From: Enterobacter cloacae
Lineage (GTDB): Bacteria; Pseudomonadota; Gammaproteobacteria; Enterobacterales; Enterobacteriaceae
DNA length: 64,000 bases
Reading direction: 5' to 3'
NCBI RefSeq assembly: GCF_013375935.1
Contig: NZ_CP056117.1
Span: 4,402,001-4,466,000 of the forward strand
The translations under genes were made by a program, and so were the position numbers. The notes beneath the pieces are model-generated. The model did no database searches and had not been told where the DNA came from. It saw only the letters and a list, made by a program, of their open reading frames with translations. Below, in pieces: positions 28,530 through 38,767 of the stretch; positions within the stretch are counted from its first letter, which is position 1; each line of letters starts with the position of its first letter.

Positions 28530-28820
28530 TCAGAAGAAGAAGAAAATCAAACCGGCGAGGAGGACCAGATCGGCAATCAGCGGACAGAAGATGCCCTGCC
28601 AGTGAATCGCTTTCGGTCGAAAGCCGACACCGTGAATGACCCCTGCACACACCGCCCACATCATCAGGAAGCCGTGCCAGATCTCAAGCTCGCTGGTTTT
28701 CGCCGCGAAGCGCGACGGGTCCCAGAAGATACAGCCTGCCAGCAGTAATGCCATCACTAAAGAAAGCGCCCGTAACGGGCGCTTATCCATTACCGCATAT
28801 AACGTTGCGATAATGTTCAT
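28530..28820 (-). CDS. ybgE: Cyd operon membrane protein YbgE (CydE)
   Basis: 96 residues. Three hydrophobic helices ('ALSLVMALLLAGCIFW', 'WHGFLMMWAVCAGVIHGVGF', 'IADLVLLAGLIFFFF'). It is always found behind cydABX; its role is unknown, probably assembly or stability of cytochrome bd. The start codon shares one base with the cydX stop (TAATG). Confidence 0.93.
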   Translation of the reverse strand: MNIIATLYAVMDKRPLRALSLVMALLLAGCIFWDPSRFAAKTSELEIWHGFLMMWAVCAGVIHGVGFRPKAIHWQGIFCPLIADLVLLAGLIFFFF

Positions 28821-28933
28821 TAGTGTTTTTCTTCACCTGCTTTAGACGCTTCAACATGCTCAAGCGCCAGGGCAGTGATGACACCAAATGCACAGGCAAG
28901 AAGCGTCCCTAAAATCCATGCGAAATACCACAT
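28820..28933 (-). CDS. cydX: Cytochrome bd-I small subunit CydX
   Basis: 37 residues, one membrane helix: 'MWYFAWILGTLLACAFGVIT' followed by a Glu/Lys-rich tail ending KAGEEKH. It is almost identical to E. coli CydX, which is needed for heme b595/d stability and oxidase activity. AAGGAG lies seven bases upstream. It follows cydB by 14 bases and overlaps ybgE by one base. Confidence 0.97.
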   Translation of the reverse strand: MWYFAWILGTLLACAFGVITALALEHVEASKAGEEKH

Positions 28934-28947
28934 ATTCAGCTCCTTAC

Positions 28948-30087
28948 TTAATACATAGAGTGGGTGTTACTTTCGATATGTTCTTTAGTGATACGACCGA
29001 ACATTTTCCAGTAACACCAGGAGGTGTAGAGCAGGATAATCGGTACGAATACACAAGCAACATACGTCATCAGGTTCAGCGTCAGCTGGCTGGACGTTGC
29101 ATCCCACATGGTCAGGCTAGCGTTCATCATGGTGCTGGATGGCATCACGAACGGGAACATAGCAATACCGGCCGTCAGGATGATGCACGCCAGCGTCAGT
29201 GAAGAGAACACGAACGCCAGGGCGCCTTTCTCCAGACGAGACGTCAGCACGGTCAGCAGCGGCAGCAGCACACCCAGAGCCGGGATAGCCCACAGCGCAG
29301 GGGTATTATTGAAGTTCACCAGCCATGCACCTGCCTGACGCGCCACTTCTTTGGTCAGCGGGTTAGACGGTGCAGTGTGGTTGATGGCGGACGTCACCAC
29401 GTAACCATCAATACCGTACACCACCCACACGCCGGCCAGCGCGAAGCAGACCAGCGTCACCAGCGCCGCAACCTGGGCGGTAGCACGGGAGCGCAGGTGC
29501 AGTTCACCCACGGTACGCATCTGCAGATACGTTGCGCCCTGCGTGATGATCATCGCCACGCTCACAACACCTGCCAGCAGACCAAACGGATTCAGCAGCT
29601 GGAAGAAGTTGCCGGTGTAGAACAGACGCATGTACTCGTCGACGTGGAACGGTACGCCCTGCAGCAGGTTACCGAATGCCACACCAATCACCAGCGGTGG
29701 AACGAAGCTACCAATAAAGATGCCCCAGTCCCACATGTTGCGCCAGCGGGTATCTTCAATCTTGGAACGGTAGTCGAAACCAACCGGACGGAAGAATAAA
29801 GACGCCAGCACCAGAATCATCGCCACATAGAAGCCGGAGAACGCAGCCGCGTAGACCATCGGCCAGGCCGCGAACAGCGCGCCGCCTGCGGTGATCAGCC
29901 ACACCTGGTTACCGTCCCAGTGCGGGGCGATGGAGTTGATCATGATTCGACGCTCGGTGTCATTACGACCGAGGAAACGGGTGAGCATGCCCACGCCCAT
30001 GTCGAAACCATCGGTGACCGCAAAACCGATCAGCAGAACACCGATCAGCAGCCACCAGACAAAACGCAATACTTCATAATCGATCAT
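28948..30087 (-). CDS. cydB: Cytochrome bd-I ubiquinol oxidase subunit II CydB
   Basis: 379 residues as in E. coli. It is a multi-helix membrane protein beginning 'MIDYEVLRFVWWLLIGVLLI' with the conserved 'GFDMGVGML' and 'HWDGNQVWLITAGGALFAAW' segments. It pairs with CydA to form the high-affinity terminal oxidase used at low oxygen. It starts 15 bases after cydA. Confidence 0.97.
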   Translation of the reverse strand: MIDYEVLRFVWWLLIGVLLIGFAVTDGFDMGVGMLTRFLGRNDTERRIMINSIAPHWDGNQVWLITAGGALFAAWPMVYAAAFSGFYVAMILVLASLFFRPVGFDYRSKIEDTRWRNMWDWGIFIGSFVPPLVIGVAFGNLLQGVPFHVDEYMRLFYTGNFFQLLNPFGLLAGVVSVAMIITQGATYLQMRTVGELHLRSRATAQVAALVTLVCFALAGVWVVYGIDGYVVTSAINHTAPSNPLTKEVARQAGAWLVNFNNTPALWAIPALGVLLPLLTVLTSRLEKGALAFVFSSLTLACIILTAGIAMFPFVMPSSTMMNASLTMWDATSSQLTLNLMTYVACVFVPIILLYTSWCYWKMFGRITKEHIESNTHSMY

Positions 30088-30102
30088 TTGATGACTCCTG
30101 TC

Positions 30103-31671
30103 TTAGCGTGCCGGCTGAGTAGTCACAGCAGACTGCTCGTAGTGGTAGCGACCGGTTTTCAGGCTGCTCGGGCCAAGGCGCGCGAACTTGAACATCAGGA
30201 ACAGTTCAGCCACCAGGAACAGGGTGTACAGACCACAAATCAGCAGCATGGAGAAGATCAGGTCGCCTGCGGTCAGGGAGGAGTTCGCTACCGCCGTTGG
30301 CAGCACCTCACCAATCGCCCATGGCTGACGGCCATATTCCGCGACAAACCAGCCGGATTCGATAGCAATCCATGGCAGTGGGATACCGTACAGCGCCGTA
30401 CGCAGCAGCCATTTTTTCTCACCGATACGGTTACGAATCACTGACCAGAACGAGGCCGCGATGATCAGCAGCATGATAATGCCGCAGCCCACCATGATAC
30501 GGAACGCGAAGTACAACGGCGCAACGCGTGGAATAGAGTCTTTGGTTGCCATCTGGATCTGCGCTTCCGTCGCGTCGGAGACGTTCGGGGTATAGCGTTT
30601 CAGCAGCAGACCGTAACCGAGGTCTTTCTTCACGTCGTTAAACCGATCGCGAACGGCCTGGTCGGTAGAGCCGGCGCGCAGCTGCTCCAGCAGCGAGTAA
30701 GCTTTCATCCCGTTACGGATACGCTCTTCGTGCTGCACCATCAGATCTTTCAGGCCTGTGACCTGTTTATCGACGGAACGGGTGGCGATGATGCCCAGCG
30801 CGTAAGGAATTTGAATGGCGAAGCGGTTTTCCTGCGCGTCCTGATCGGGAATACCGAACAGGGTAAACGCTGCCGGCGCAGGCTGGGTTTCCCATTCCGC
30901 TTCAATCGCGGCCAGCTTGGTTTTCTGCACGTCGCCCATTTCGTAACCGGATTCATCACCCAGAACGATAACAGACAGAATTGCTGCCATACCGAAGCTT
31001 GCTGCGATAGCAAAAGAGCGTTTTGCGAAGGCGAAGTCACGACCGCGCAGCATGTAGTAGGAGCTGATGCCCAGTACGAACATGGCGCCGCACACATAGC
31101 CAGACGCTACGGTGTGTACGAATTTAACCTGAGCAACCGGGTTCAGGACCAGCTCAGCGAAGCTGACCATCTCCATACGCATGGTTTCGAAGTTGAAATC
31201 AGACGCGATGGGGTTTTGCATCCAGCCGTTCGCCACCAGGATCCACAGTGCGGACAGGTTGGAGCCTAATGCCACCAGCCAGGTTACCGCCATATGCTGG
31301 ACTTTGCCCAGACGGTCCCAGCCGAAGAAGAACAGACCTACAAAGGTGGATTCGAGGAAGAAGGCCATCAGACCTTCAATGGCCAGCGGCGCACCGAAGA
31401 TATCCCCAACGTAGTGGGAATAATAAGACCAGTTAGTCCCGAACTGGAACTCCATGGTCAGACCGGTTGCCACGCCCAGCGCAAAGTTGATACCAAACAA
31501 CTTGCCCCAGAACTTGGTCATATCTTTATAAATCTGTTTGCCGGAGAGGACGTAAACCGTTTCCATGATTGCCAGCAGGAACGCCATACCGAGCGTCAGC
31601 GGTACAAACAGGAAGTGGTACATCGCGGTCAAGGCAAACTGTAAGCGCGACAGTTCGACTACGTCTAACAT
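30103..31671 (-). CDS. cydA: Cytochrome bd-I ubiquinol oxidase subunit I CydA
   Basis: 522 residues as in E. coli. It carries all three hemes: axial ligands His19 ('[16 protein letters not shown]'), His186 ('[14 protein letters not shown]') and Met393 near '[12 protein letters not shown]'. The long quinol-binding Q loop (about 250-390) contains '[20 protein letters not shown]' and is of the L type. Proton translocation is by charge separation only. AAGGAG lies seven bases before the ATG. Confidence 0.97.
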   Translation of the reverse strand: MLDVVELSRLQFALTAMYHFLFVPLTLGMAFLLAIMETVYVLSGKQIYKDMTKFWGKLFGINFALGVATGLTMEFQFGTNWSYYSHYVGDIFGAPLAIEGLMAFFLESTFVGLFFFGWDRLGKVQHMAVTWLVALGSNLSALWILVANGWMQNPIASDFNFETMRMEMVSFAELVLNPVAQVKFVHTVASGYVCGAMFVLGISSYYMLRGRDFAFAKRSFAIAASFGMAAILSVIVLGDESGYEMGDVQKTKLAAIEAEWETQPAPAAFTLFGIPDQDAQENRFAIQIPYALGIIATRSVDKQVTGLKDLMVQHEERIRNGMKAYSLLEQLRAGSTDQAVRDRFNDVKKDLGYGLLLKRYTPNVSDATEAQIQMATKDSIPRVAPLYFAFRIMVGCGIIMLLIIAASFWSVIRNRIGEKKWLLRTALYGIPLPWIAIESGWFVAEYGRQPWAIGEVLPTAVANSSLTAGDLIFSMLLICGLYTLFLVAELFLMFKFARLGPSSLKTGRYHYEQSAVTTQPAR

Positions 31672-32304
31672 TATGACTCCTTGCTCATCGCATGAAGACT
31701 CCGAGAGTGGTTCCCGTTAGATAAGGATCCACACGCATGCCCCAATACAAAGTAATCTGCATCCCTTCTTCATTGCTTATTCCCGACAAGAAAAAAGCAG
31801 TGATGAAAGGTTACAAATACGTTAAGAAAAAACCAAATTGATCCCGCAAATATAATACACTGCAAAACCCTTACAATAAACAGGTTTTTATTCGAACAGA
31901 TTTACGTTTTTCGACGGCGATCAATTTATAGCAAAATTACCACTTTTAGGCCATTTTGATCGGGAACAATTTAACGCCTTTTGGAGCCTTTTTCCAAGTA
32001 TTAAGCATTGATTTAAATCAAAAACGGCCCACCCTGTTAATGATGTTTCTTTGTGATATGGATAGTAAAAACCATGTTAACGATATGTATATTGAAAGTC
32101 GTGAATGGTTATAAAAGGCAGAAGATAATATAAACAGATGTGATTTTTATTAACGCGGCAGGAAAAACGTATTTGGCATAAAGATAAACATATTATGTTA
32201 TCCGCTTCACAGTATTTTTTTATTGCTGTGCTGGCAGGGTGCGTGGTTACATTTTATTCACTTTTAATGGTCTTGAAATTAACACCCCTGCGTGATTATT
32301 CATT
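31672..32304. other. Long cydA promoter region
   Basis: More than 600 A/T-rich bases upstream of cydA. It contains a perfect FNR palindrome (32008-32021) and several GTTAA/TAACA runs (for example near 32075) of the kind bound by ArcA, as expected for an operon activated by ArcA and repressed by FNR. I find no convincing gene here; a short rightward frame from 32195 is discussed separately. Confidence 0.6.
32008..32021. promoter_or_regulatory. FNR box upstream of cydA
   Basis: TTGATTTAAATCAA is the perfect FNR consensus TTGAT-N4-ATCAA. In E. coli FNR represses cydABX under full anaerobiosis. The distance from cydA (about 340 bases) fits a long leader with distal promoters. Confidence 0.88.
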
Positions 32305-32334
32305 AAAAAAGGCCGCCCCCTCTGCGGCCTTTTT
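32305..32334. terminator. Bidirectional terminator after mngB
   Basis: GGCCGC-CCCCTCT-GCGGCC flanked by six A and five T residues, 14 bases past the mngB stop. It works in both directions. Confidence 0.88.
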
Positions 32335-32347
32335 ATTGCGGCAAGCG

Positions 32348-34984
32348 TTACCGGTCAATCTTCAGGCTAAAAGTGCGCGACTGCCCGGGACGGAATGGCC
32401 CGGAAATGCCCGCCCCGCCCTCTCCTGCTGCGGCAAACCTCTCATTCATGTCCGTTTCGCCGCAGGCCTTAACCGCACGATTCACGGTAATCGCCACGTC
32501 ACAGGAGCGGGTCTCCGAAGGGTTGTACAGGCGCAGAATCATCTCGTCACGATCTTCCGCCTTTTTAAGCGCGCTGAGTACACACCCGTTTGGCGCCAGC
32601 GTCAGCAGGCTGTAACTTGTAGGTGCGGTGACTGCGGCCCGGTTAAGCTTCATCGCATCCCACGGGATTTTGTTATAGCAGTGCACGGGCGTTAACCATG
32701 ATTTCGCCTGCTGCGCAACGCCGGCACTGACAGGCGTACCGTTAAAGCTGAACAGGCTAAAGCGACAGGTTAGCTGACCACGCACCTGCGAATCCGGCAC
32801 GGGCATTTTGATCCCGGACGGTCTGCCCGGTCGCAGAAGTAAATCCTCCTTCCCAAGCACCCCCACGCCGCGAAGCAGCGTCAGGGCGAAGGTTTTTTGA
32901 CGCTCGCCAGTTACCTCAAATTCGCGCAACCCTTCGGTGAAAAGCGCCATTCCGTTGCGTCTTTCCTGAAGCACCGCGTAATTAAGCAGATTCCACACCG
33001 GCAGCGGCGCTTCCTTCCAGCCCTCCTCCTGCCAGCTGGCCATCGCCTCATCCCGTACGGGACGCGTCAGTGAACCGAACTGGGTGTCGGCTAACACCTC
33101 CTCTGTGGTGAAGGGCGTTGGGATCAGCACCCGAACACGATGGTCGTCCGCATGGTTTTCCAGACGCACCTCAACGTCAATACGCCGGCTGTTATGGGTG
33201 AGCGTAATCGTCATTTCAGCCTCAAGCGTCCCCGTCCGCTGACGCGCAGAACGTTCGGCAAGATTGGCCGGCACCGCCATACGATGGCGAATCACCGCCC
33301 TGCTCTGCCAGGCTTCGTGGAACACCTCCACCTGATGCTCGCCCTGCGCTGAAGTGAGTCTCCACTCCTCGCGCGAAGGCGAATAATCGTACTCATCGCC
33401 ATCGTCCGAGCTCTCTTCAATTTCCAGCGCGCGGTCATAGATAAGTCCGGACGCTTTGTCGAGCAGGCGCAGGGTTCCGTCCCCATTCAGCGCAATCTCC
33501 CAGAACGCATTTTCCAGCAGGGCTTCCGGGGAATCTGCCGGTGCGAGCACCCTGCCGGCCACGTGCGGCTCGATATAAAGCGTGCGGTAACCCATTGACG
33601 GCAGGATTTGAGCGATCTGGATGTCAAATTCCATGAAGGGATCGTAGTTACCGTAATGCACAATCTGCCGGTCAATCAGACCGGGGTCGATCTCACGCGC
33701 GCCGCAGAGGTAATAAGGGATTTCATTGCCCCTGTCGTCAAGCAGGCGGAACCGGCTGGCGCGCAGACGCAGCGTGGTGTTAATGACTTCCTCGCGCGGC
33801 CACGGCGTCAGGTTAAACATCACCAGCTTGTCCTCATCGCTCTGCGGCATGTTGTCGACAATCTTGCGCATATAGAAGCGCGTCAGGTTATCGGCCATGT
33901 CTTCCGCCAGCTCGAAGCGGGACATCACCTCGCGGTGCACTTTGTCGCTACAGCAGCAGCCGATACTGTCGTGGGCGTGATTCTTGAGGATCTCCTTCCA
34001 CATTTTTTCCAGCAAACCGTGGTGATACTCAAAGCCCAGCGTCCAGGCAAGCGTGGCCAGCGGCTCAAGCACGTTGACGATTTTATTCTCGATACGGGCG
34101 TGGGCGATCTTAATGTCCATCCGCGTAGAGCCAATCGTGCGGTGCACGCGCATGTATTTGCCGTCAATAAACTCCCCTTTCAGCGTCGCCAGCTCGTCGC
34201 GGCGCGCGTCGATGCGGTCAAACACCTCCTCAAAGCGGCTCATGACAAACTGACGCTGGGGATAGATTTCCCGAAGTTTATCCATCACCGCAAAAATGTT
34301 CTGCTGTAGCGGCATCTGGTCATGGCCGTTCGGCAGCAAAATTTCCTTCGTTACCGAGGCTTTTTCGAGCATCTCAAAATAGCTGTCGAGTCGTTTCCGC
34401 AGCCCGGCTTCATCCTCCGGTAAGTACTTACCAATCGCGTAACCCAGCGGCAGCACCTGCGCCGTAACTTCACTCCCGTCCTGGCTCTGCCAGAGGAATT
34501 CGGTTTTATCGGTACCGTGACGCTCGGAACAGCCGCGCCAGAACAGGGTGCGCGTGATGCCAAAACCGTTATAAATGTGCGGCAGCTGGGAAGACATCCC
34601 GAAGGAGTCCGGCAGATAGCCAATCTTCATCGGCTCGCCAAAGGCCATGCAGTCGCGAATGCCGTACATCAGATTTCGCACAATCGACTCACCGGAGACA
34701 ATAGTGGTGTCCGTCTGGGTATACCACGGCCCGATGATGAGCTTTCCGGCCTCTACCAGCGCTTTCACGCGCGGCCTGCTTTCCGGCTTCACCGCAAAAT
34801 AATCTTCCAGCACCGCCGTCTGGCCATCCAGGACGTAGTACTTATACTCCGCGTCCTGCTCAAGACGGGTGAGGATCTCTTCCATATTATTGACCAGAAG
34901 AATACGTGACGCTTCGGTGGTGAAGTACCACTCACGGTCCCAGTGCATATGTGGCGTGATATGAACGCGAGATACGGCTTTCAT
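32348..34984 (-). CDS. mngB: Mannosylglycerate hydrolase (alpha-mannosidase) MngB
   Basis: 878 residues (E. coli 877). Glycoside hydrolase family 38: N-terminal catalytic domain with the zinc motif '[13 protein letters not shown]' (residues 8-20) and '[20 protein letters not shown]' near 130, followed by the three-helix and large beta domains. It cleaves imported 2-O-(6-phospho-alpha-mannosyl)-D-glycerate to mannose 6-phosphate and glycerate. It follows mngA by 23 bases in one operon. Confidence 0.95.
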   Translation of the reverse strand: MKAVSRVHITPHMHWDREWYFTTEASRILLVNNMEEILTRLEQDAEYKYYVLDGQTAVLEDYFAVKPESRPRVKALVEAGKLIIGPWYTQTDTTIVSGESIVRNLMYGIRDCMAFGEPMKIGYLPDSFGMSSQLPHIYNGFGITRTLFWRGCSERHGTDKTEFLWQSQDGSEVTAQVLPLGYAIGKYLPEDEAGLRKRLDSYFEMLEKASVTKEILLPNGHDQMPLQQNIFAVMDKLREIYPQRQFVMSRFEEVFDRIDARRDELATLKGEFIDGKYMRVHRTIGSTRMDIKIAHARIENKIVNVLEPLATLAWTLGFEYHHGLLEKMWKEILKNHAHDSIGCCCSDKVHREVMSRFELAEDMADNLTRFYMRKIVDNMPQSDEDKLVMFNLTPWPREEVINTTLRLRASRFRLLDDRGNEIPYYLCGAREIDPGLIDRQIVHYGNYDPFMEFDIQIAQILPSMGYRTLYIEPHVAGRVLAPADSPEALLENAFWEIALNGDGTLRLLDKASGLIYDRALEIEESSDDGDEYDYSPSREEWRLTSAQGEHQVEVFHEAWQSRAVIRHRMAVPANLAERSARQRTGTLEAEMTITLTHNSRRIDVEVRLENHADDHRVRVLIPTPFTTEEVLADTQFGSLTRPVRDEAMASWQEEGWKEAPLPVWNLLNYAVLQERRNGMALFTEGLREFEVTGERQKTFALTLLRGVGVLGKEDLLLRPGRPSGIKMPVPDSQVRGQLTCRFSLFSFNGTPVSAGVAQQAKSWLTPVHCYNKIPWDAMKLNRAAVTAPTSYSLLTLAPNGCVLSALKKAEDRDEMILRLYNPSETRSCDVAITVNRAVKACGETDMNERFAAAGEGGAGISGPFRPGQSRTFSLKIDR

Positions 34985-35007
34985 CTTCGTTTCCTGTCAG
35001 TGCGTGT

Positions 35008-36924
35008 TTAGGATGGAATGTCTTCGGCCACGTATTTGCCGCTCGCCACGGCCTGACGCCGCCAGAGCAGTAAAATAAGCGTGGAGATTGCGGAGCCGAT
35101 CAGCGAGGCGCCAAACCAGCCCGCAGCGGCCGTCACGCCGCCGAGCCCGGCATCGTGCAGTAAGAAGAGGGAGAAAATACCGGCTCCCGGGGTGGAGAGC
35201 CCAATGCCCATCGCCCCGACAATCGCCCCGGTCGCCATTGACCCCAGAACAAATGAGCCGATGACACGCAGCGGATCCTCGATAGCCATCGGTATCGCCC
35301 CTTCCGTAATGCCCGCCAGCCCCAGTAGCCAGGTGGATTTTCCGGTTTCGATTTCGAACTGCTTAAACAGTTTCGGCGCCAGCATCGTTGACGCCGTGAC
35401 GGTAAAGGCCGATACCATTTTGACGGAGGCAAAGATCGCATAAGGCCCGTAGACGCCGTTAGCCATCGCTCCCAGGCAAAATGCGTAAGAAGCCTTATTG
35501 ACCGGCCCGCCCAGGTCAAATGAGCACATAAAGCCGAGGATCGCGCCCAGAAGCAGCGCATTTGCGCCGGACAGCCCGTTAAGCCAGGCGGTCAGCGCGG
35601 TATTGACCCAGGCCACCGGTTCGCCGATCGCAAACAGCATCAGGCTGCCTGCGCCGAGCACGCCGATCACCGGATAGAGATAAAAGGTCAGAAAGCCGTT
35701 GTAGCGGCTGCTCAGGCGAATATGATTTTTCACCCAGCGCATCAGGTAGCCTGCAATAAGCCCGCCGACGATTGCGCCCAGAAAACCGGCACCGATCGTA
35801 TTGGCGGCTAAGCCGGCAGCGAAGCCCGGCGTGAGAGCAGGTTTATCCGCCAGCGAGTAAGCGGTATAGGCCGCCAGAACCGGCACCATCAGAATGCCGA
35901 GCATGCCGCCGCCCAGCTTACGGTACAACCACAGCCACGAGTTTTCCTGATCGAAGAGATGCTGTAAGCCCAGAACCTGCGCCAGCAGTACCGACACGGC
36001 CAGCACCGTACCGCCAGCGACAATCAGCGGTACCGCAAAGGAGATGCCGCTGAGAAGCGCCTGCTTAAGTTCCGTTTTAAGGCTCTTTTTCGCTTCAGTA
36101 TCGGGATGCGCAAAACGCGCATCGGATAAAGGCCGTAGCGCCAGCGCGCGCTCAATGAGCGCTTCCGCGTGGCGCAACGGTTCCGCGACGGGAACGGAAA
36201 TGGCGGGGATCCCGTGAAAGCGTTCGCTCTCTTTGATCGCCACGTCCGCAGCAAAGATGCAGGCTTTCGCCTCACGCAGCTGCTGCGCGGTGAGTCGCCC
36301 CTCAATGCCGTTCGCCCCCTGCTTCTCTACCACCACGTTGACGCCGAGCCGACGTCCCGCTTTTTCGAGATATTCCGCTGCCATATAGGTATGGGCGATC
36401 CCGGCCGGACAGGCGGTCACGCAGACGATGGTCGGGGCATTCACGGCGACGTCGGCCTCTTCAGTCTCCGGGTTCGTCTCCAGAGCAGCGAGCACCGCTT
36501 CCGGGCTGGTCGCCGTCATCACCCGGGCCCTGAGATCGTCGTCCGCCAGGCGAGAGGTCAGCGCCGTCAGCACCTGAATATGCGTCGATCCCGCCTGTGC
36601 GGGAGGAATGGCGAGCAGAAAAATCAGCTCAACCTCTTCAGGCCCGTCCACGCCCTCCCATGCCAGCGGTTCGCGCAGCGTTGCCACGGCAAAAGCCGCT
36701 TCCTTCACGACCGCTGATTTGCCATGAGGGACAGCCAGCCCCTCCCCCAGCGCTGTCGGGCCAAGCGATTCCCGATGGAACACTTCTGCCAGAAACGTAT
36801 CGGCGTCGGCGATTTTGCCCAAGGCCACCAGCCGCATCGCAAGCTGGCGTATTGCCTCATCGCGGCCTGTAAACTGCGCCTGTACGCAGACAGCACGCGG
36901 ATCGGTCAGGGTCGTCAGGTTCAT
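35008..36924 (-). CDS. mngA: Mannosylglycerate-specific PTS enzyme IIABC MngA
   Basis: 638 residues. Fructose-type PTS permease with domains A-B-C: EIIA phospho-His in 'GLAVPHGKSAVVKE' near residue 68, EIIB phospho-Cys in 'VCVTACPAGIAHTYMA' near 170, and an EIIC membrane domain from about 285. It imports and phosphorylates 2-O-alpha-mannosyl-D-glycerate. ATG 36924 has GAGGA five bases upstream; a GTG at 36936 and the longer N-terminus annotated in E. coli are less likely here. Confidence 0.94.
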   Translation of the reverse strand: MNLTTLTDPRAVCVQAQFTGRDEAIRQLAMRLVALGKIADADTFLAEVFHRESLGPTALGEGLAVPHGKSAVVKEAAFAVATLREPLAWEGVDGPEEVELIFLLAIPPAQAGSTHIQVLTALTSRLADDDLRARVMTATSPEAVLAALETNPETEEADVAVNAPTIVCVTACPAGIAHTYMAAEYLEKAGRRLGVNVVVEKQGANGIEGRLTAQQLREAKACIFAADVAIKESERFHGIPAISVPVAEPLRHAEALIERALALRPLSDARFAHPDTEAKKSLKTELKQALLSGISFAVPLIVAGGTVLAVSVLLAQVLGLQHLFDQENSWLWLYRKLGGGMLGILMVPVLAAYTAYSLADKPALTPGFAAGLAANTIGAGFLGAIVGGLIAGYLMRWVKNHIRLSSRYNGFLTFYLYPVIGVLGAGSLMLFAIGEPVAWVNTALTAWLNGLSGANALLLGAILGFMCSFDLGGPVNKASYAFCLGAMANGVYGPYAIFASVKMVSAFTVTASTMLAPKLFKQFEIETGKSTWLLGLAGITEGAIPMAIEDPLRVIGSFVLGSMATGAIVGAMGIGLSTPGAGIFSLFLLHDAGLGGVTAAAGWFGASLIGSAISTLILLLWRRQAVASGKYVAEDIPS

Positions 36925-36986
36925 AAAGATCCTCACATATGCAGAGTTATTGTCTGGGGAGGATTGTGGCAGACGAGATAATACAT

Positions 36987-37008
36987 TTATGTGATCATTT
37001 TCACTTAT
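36987..37008. promoter_or_regulatory. CRP site in the mngA/mngR interval
   Basis: TGTGATCATTTTCACT (36990-37005) matches TGTGA-N6-TCACA with one mismatch. It lies 63 bases upstream of mngA, in position to activate that operon when preferred sugars are absent. Confidence 0.75.
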
Positions 37009-37025
37009 AACTATATTTGTATGGT

Positions 37026-37044
37026 ATTTGTATTATTTACAAAT
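37026..37044. promoter_or_regulatory. Candidate MngR operator
   Basis: ATTTGTA-TTATT-TACAAAT is a perfect seven-base inverted repeat between mngA and mngR. A 9-base direct repeat TATTTGTAT (37014-37022 and 37025-37033) overlaps it with an 11-base pitch. GntR/HutC-type regulators usually bind such sites near their own genes; assignment is by position and symmetry. Confidence 0.5.
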
Positions 37045-37095
37045 CATCCACTGAAGGCATAATTCCCTGAAAAGGTATTAAACAGGCGCGAAAGA

Positions 37096-37812
37096 ATGGG
37101 CAATAAACCGAGGTACCGGCAGATCGCCGATGCGTTCCGCGAGAAAATCAATGCCGGTGAGTTAAAGCCAGGCGACGCCCTGCCGACGGAATCCAGCCTG
37201 CAGGAGGCGTTTAGCGTCAGCCGGGTCACCGTGCGGCAGGCGCTGAAGCTGCTCGCCGACGAGCAGATCATCGAAAGCATTCAGGGCAGTGGCTCGTATG
37301 TAAAAGAGGAGCGGGTGAATTACGACATTTATCAGCTCACCGGCTTTTACGAAAAGCTGGCGGATCGAAACGTCGATACGCACAGCGATGTAAAAATCTT
37401 CGAAGTGGTCAAGGCCGATGAGAGGCTCGCTGCAAGGCTGGCAATTAACCAGGATGACAAGGTCTGGCACGTCAAGCGCGTACGCTTCATCAGGGAAAAG
37501 CCGGTAAACCTGGAGGAGACATGGATGCCGCTGGCGATGTTCCCCGATCTTACCTGGGAAGTAATGGAAAATTCGAAATACCACTACGTTGAGCAGATCA
37601 AAAGGATGGTTATCGATCGCAGCGAGCAGGAGCTGGTTCCGATCATGCCCTCGGATGAGGCGATCGCCGCCCTGGCGCTCGATCCGGCGAAGCCGATTCT
37701 GGAAAAGGTCTCTCGCGGGTTCCTGAAAGACGGTCGGGTATTTGAATACAGTCGCAACGTGTTTAACTCTGACGACTACAGGTTCACCCTCGTCGCCAGG
37801 CGCAGACAATAA
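37096..37812 (+). CDS. mngR: Mannosylglycerate regulator MngR (GntR family)
   Basis: 238 residues (E. coli MngR/FarR 240). N-terminal winged helix with 'ALPTESSLQEAFSVSRVTVR' (about 29-48), then a UTRA effector domain from about 90 with 'VWHVKRVRFIREKPVNLEET' and 'FLKDGRVFEYSRNVFNSDDY'. It is divergent from mngAB, which it represses. The E. coli protein was also reported to respond to fatty acids. Confidence 0.95.
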   Translation: MGNKPRYRQIADAFREKINAGELKPGDALPTESSLQEAFSVSRVTVRQALKLLADEQIIESIQGSGSYVKEERVNYDIYQLTGFYEKLADRNVDTHSDVKIFEVVKADERLAARLAINQDDKVWHVKRVRFIREKPVNLEETWMPLAMFPDLTWEVMENSKYHYVEQIKRMVIDRSEQELVPIMPSDEAIAALALDPAKPILEKVSRGFLKDGRVFEYSRNVFNSDDYRFTLVARRRQ

Positions 37813-37834
37813 AAAAGGCCGCTTTACAGCGGCC
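37811..37834 (-). terminator. Terminator of the sdh-suc operon
   Basis: GGCCGCT-TTAC-AGCGGCC with six A on the left (+ strand), i.e. a U tail for leftward transcription. It touches the mngR stop codon but has no T run for rightward transcription. Confidence 0.88.
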
Positions 37835-37897
37835 AACCATGTCGAAACGGACATTTTTTTATACTTCAACGCCCCCCTTCCGGGGAGCAGAGAGGAC
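37811..37897 (-). ncRNA. sdhX: Candidate SdhX (RybD) sRNA from the sucD 3' UTR
   Basis: The 87 bases after the sucD stop end at the operon terminator and contain a second hairpin near 37870-37885 (CTCCCC-GGAA-GGGG type). In E. coli and Salmonella the matching 3' UTR is cut out by RNase E as the Hfq-bound sRNA SdhX, which represses ackA. Assigned from position and length only; the seed was not compared. Confidence 0.45.
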
Positions 37898-38767
37898 TTA
37901 CTTAATGATGGATTTCAGCGCTTCACCGATATCCGCCAGGCTGCGAACGGTTTTCACGCCTGCGGCTTCCAGTGCTGCGAATTTCTCATCAGCCGTACCT
38001 TTACCGCCGGCGATAATCGCCCCCGCGTGACCCATACGCTTGCCTTTCGGCGCGGTCACGCCCGCGATGTAGCCCACTACCGGCTTGGTCACGTGATCTT
38101 TGATGTAAGCAGCCGCTTCTTCTTCCGCGCTACCGCCGATCTCACCGATCATCACGATCGCTTCGGTCTGTGGATCTTCCTGGAACAGCTTCAGGATGTC
38201 GATGAAGTTAGAGCCCGGGATCGGATCACCGCCGATGCCCACGCAGGTGGACTGGCCGAAGCCGTAGTCGGTGGTCTGCTTAACCGCTTCATAGGTCAGG
38301 GTACCGGAGCGGGAAACGATGCCCACTTTACCCGGCTTGTGAATGTGGCCCGGCATGATGCCGATTTTGCATTCGCCTGGGGTGATTACGCCCGGGCAGT
38401 TCGGGCCGATCATGCGCACGCCCGCTTCATCCAGCTTCACCTTCACGGTCAGCATATCCAGCGTCGGGATACCTTCGGTGATGGTGATGATAAGCTTAAT
38501 GCCTGCGTCGATCGCTTCCAGAATGGAGTCTTTGCAGAACGGAGCCGGAACGTAGATCACGGTCGCGGTAGCGCCGGTTGCTTCTACGGCTTCACGCACG
38601 GTGTTGAACACCGGCAGGCCCAGGTGCGTGGTGCCGCCTTTACCTGGCGTCACGCCGCCAACCATCTGCGTACCGTAGGCAATCGCCTGTTCAGAGTGGA
38701 AAGTCCCCTGGCTACCGGTGAAGCCCTGGCAGATAACCTTGGTATCTTTATTAATTAAAACGGACAT
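37898..38767 (-). CDS. sucD: Succinate-CoA ligase alpha subunit SucD
   Basis: 289 residues as in E. coli. Rossmann CoA-binding domain at the N-terminus ('[20 protein letters not shown]'), then the ligase domain with the phosphohistidine in '[20 protein letters not shown]' near residue 246. With SucC it makes ATP or GTP from succinyl-CoA. Its ATG shares one base with the sucC stop. Confidence 0.97.
   Translation of the reverse strand: MSVLINKDTKVICQGFTGSQGTFHSEQAIAYGTQMVGGVTPGKGGTTHLGLPVFNTVREAVEATGATATVIYVPAPFCKDSILEAIDAGIKLIITITEGIPTLDMLTVKVKLDEAGVRMIGPNCPGVITPGECKIGIMPGHIHKPGKVGIVSRSGTLTYEAVKQTTDYGFGQSTCVGIGGDPIPGSNFIDILKLFQEDPQTEAIVMIGEIGGSAEEEAAAYIKDHVTKPVVGYIAGVTAPKGKRMGHAGAIIAGGKGTADEKFAALEAAGVKTVRSLADIGEALKSIIK

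Noticed and set aside
32195-32695. A 166-codon rightward ORF upstream of mngB's 3' end
   Set aside because: Runs through a strong terminator and then antisense to mngB; no good ribosome site. Only the first ~38 codons are kept as a weak observation.
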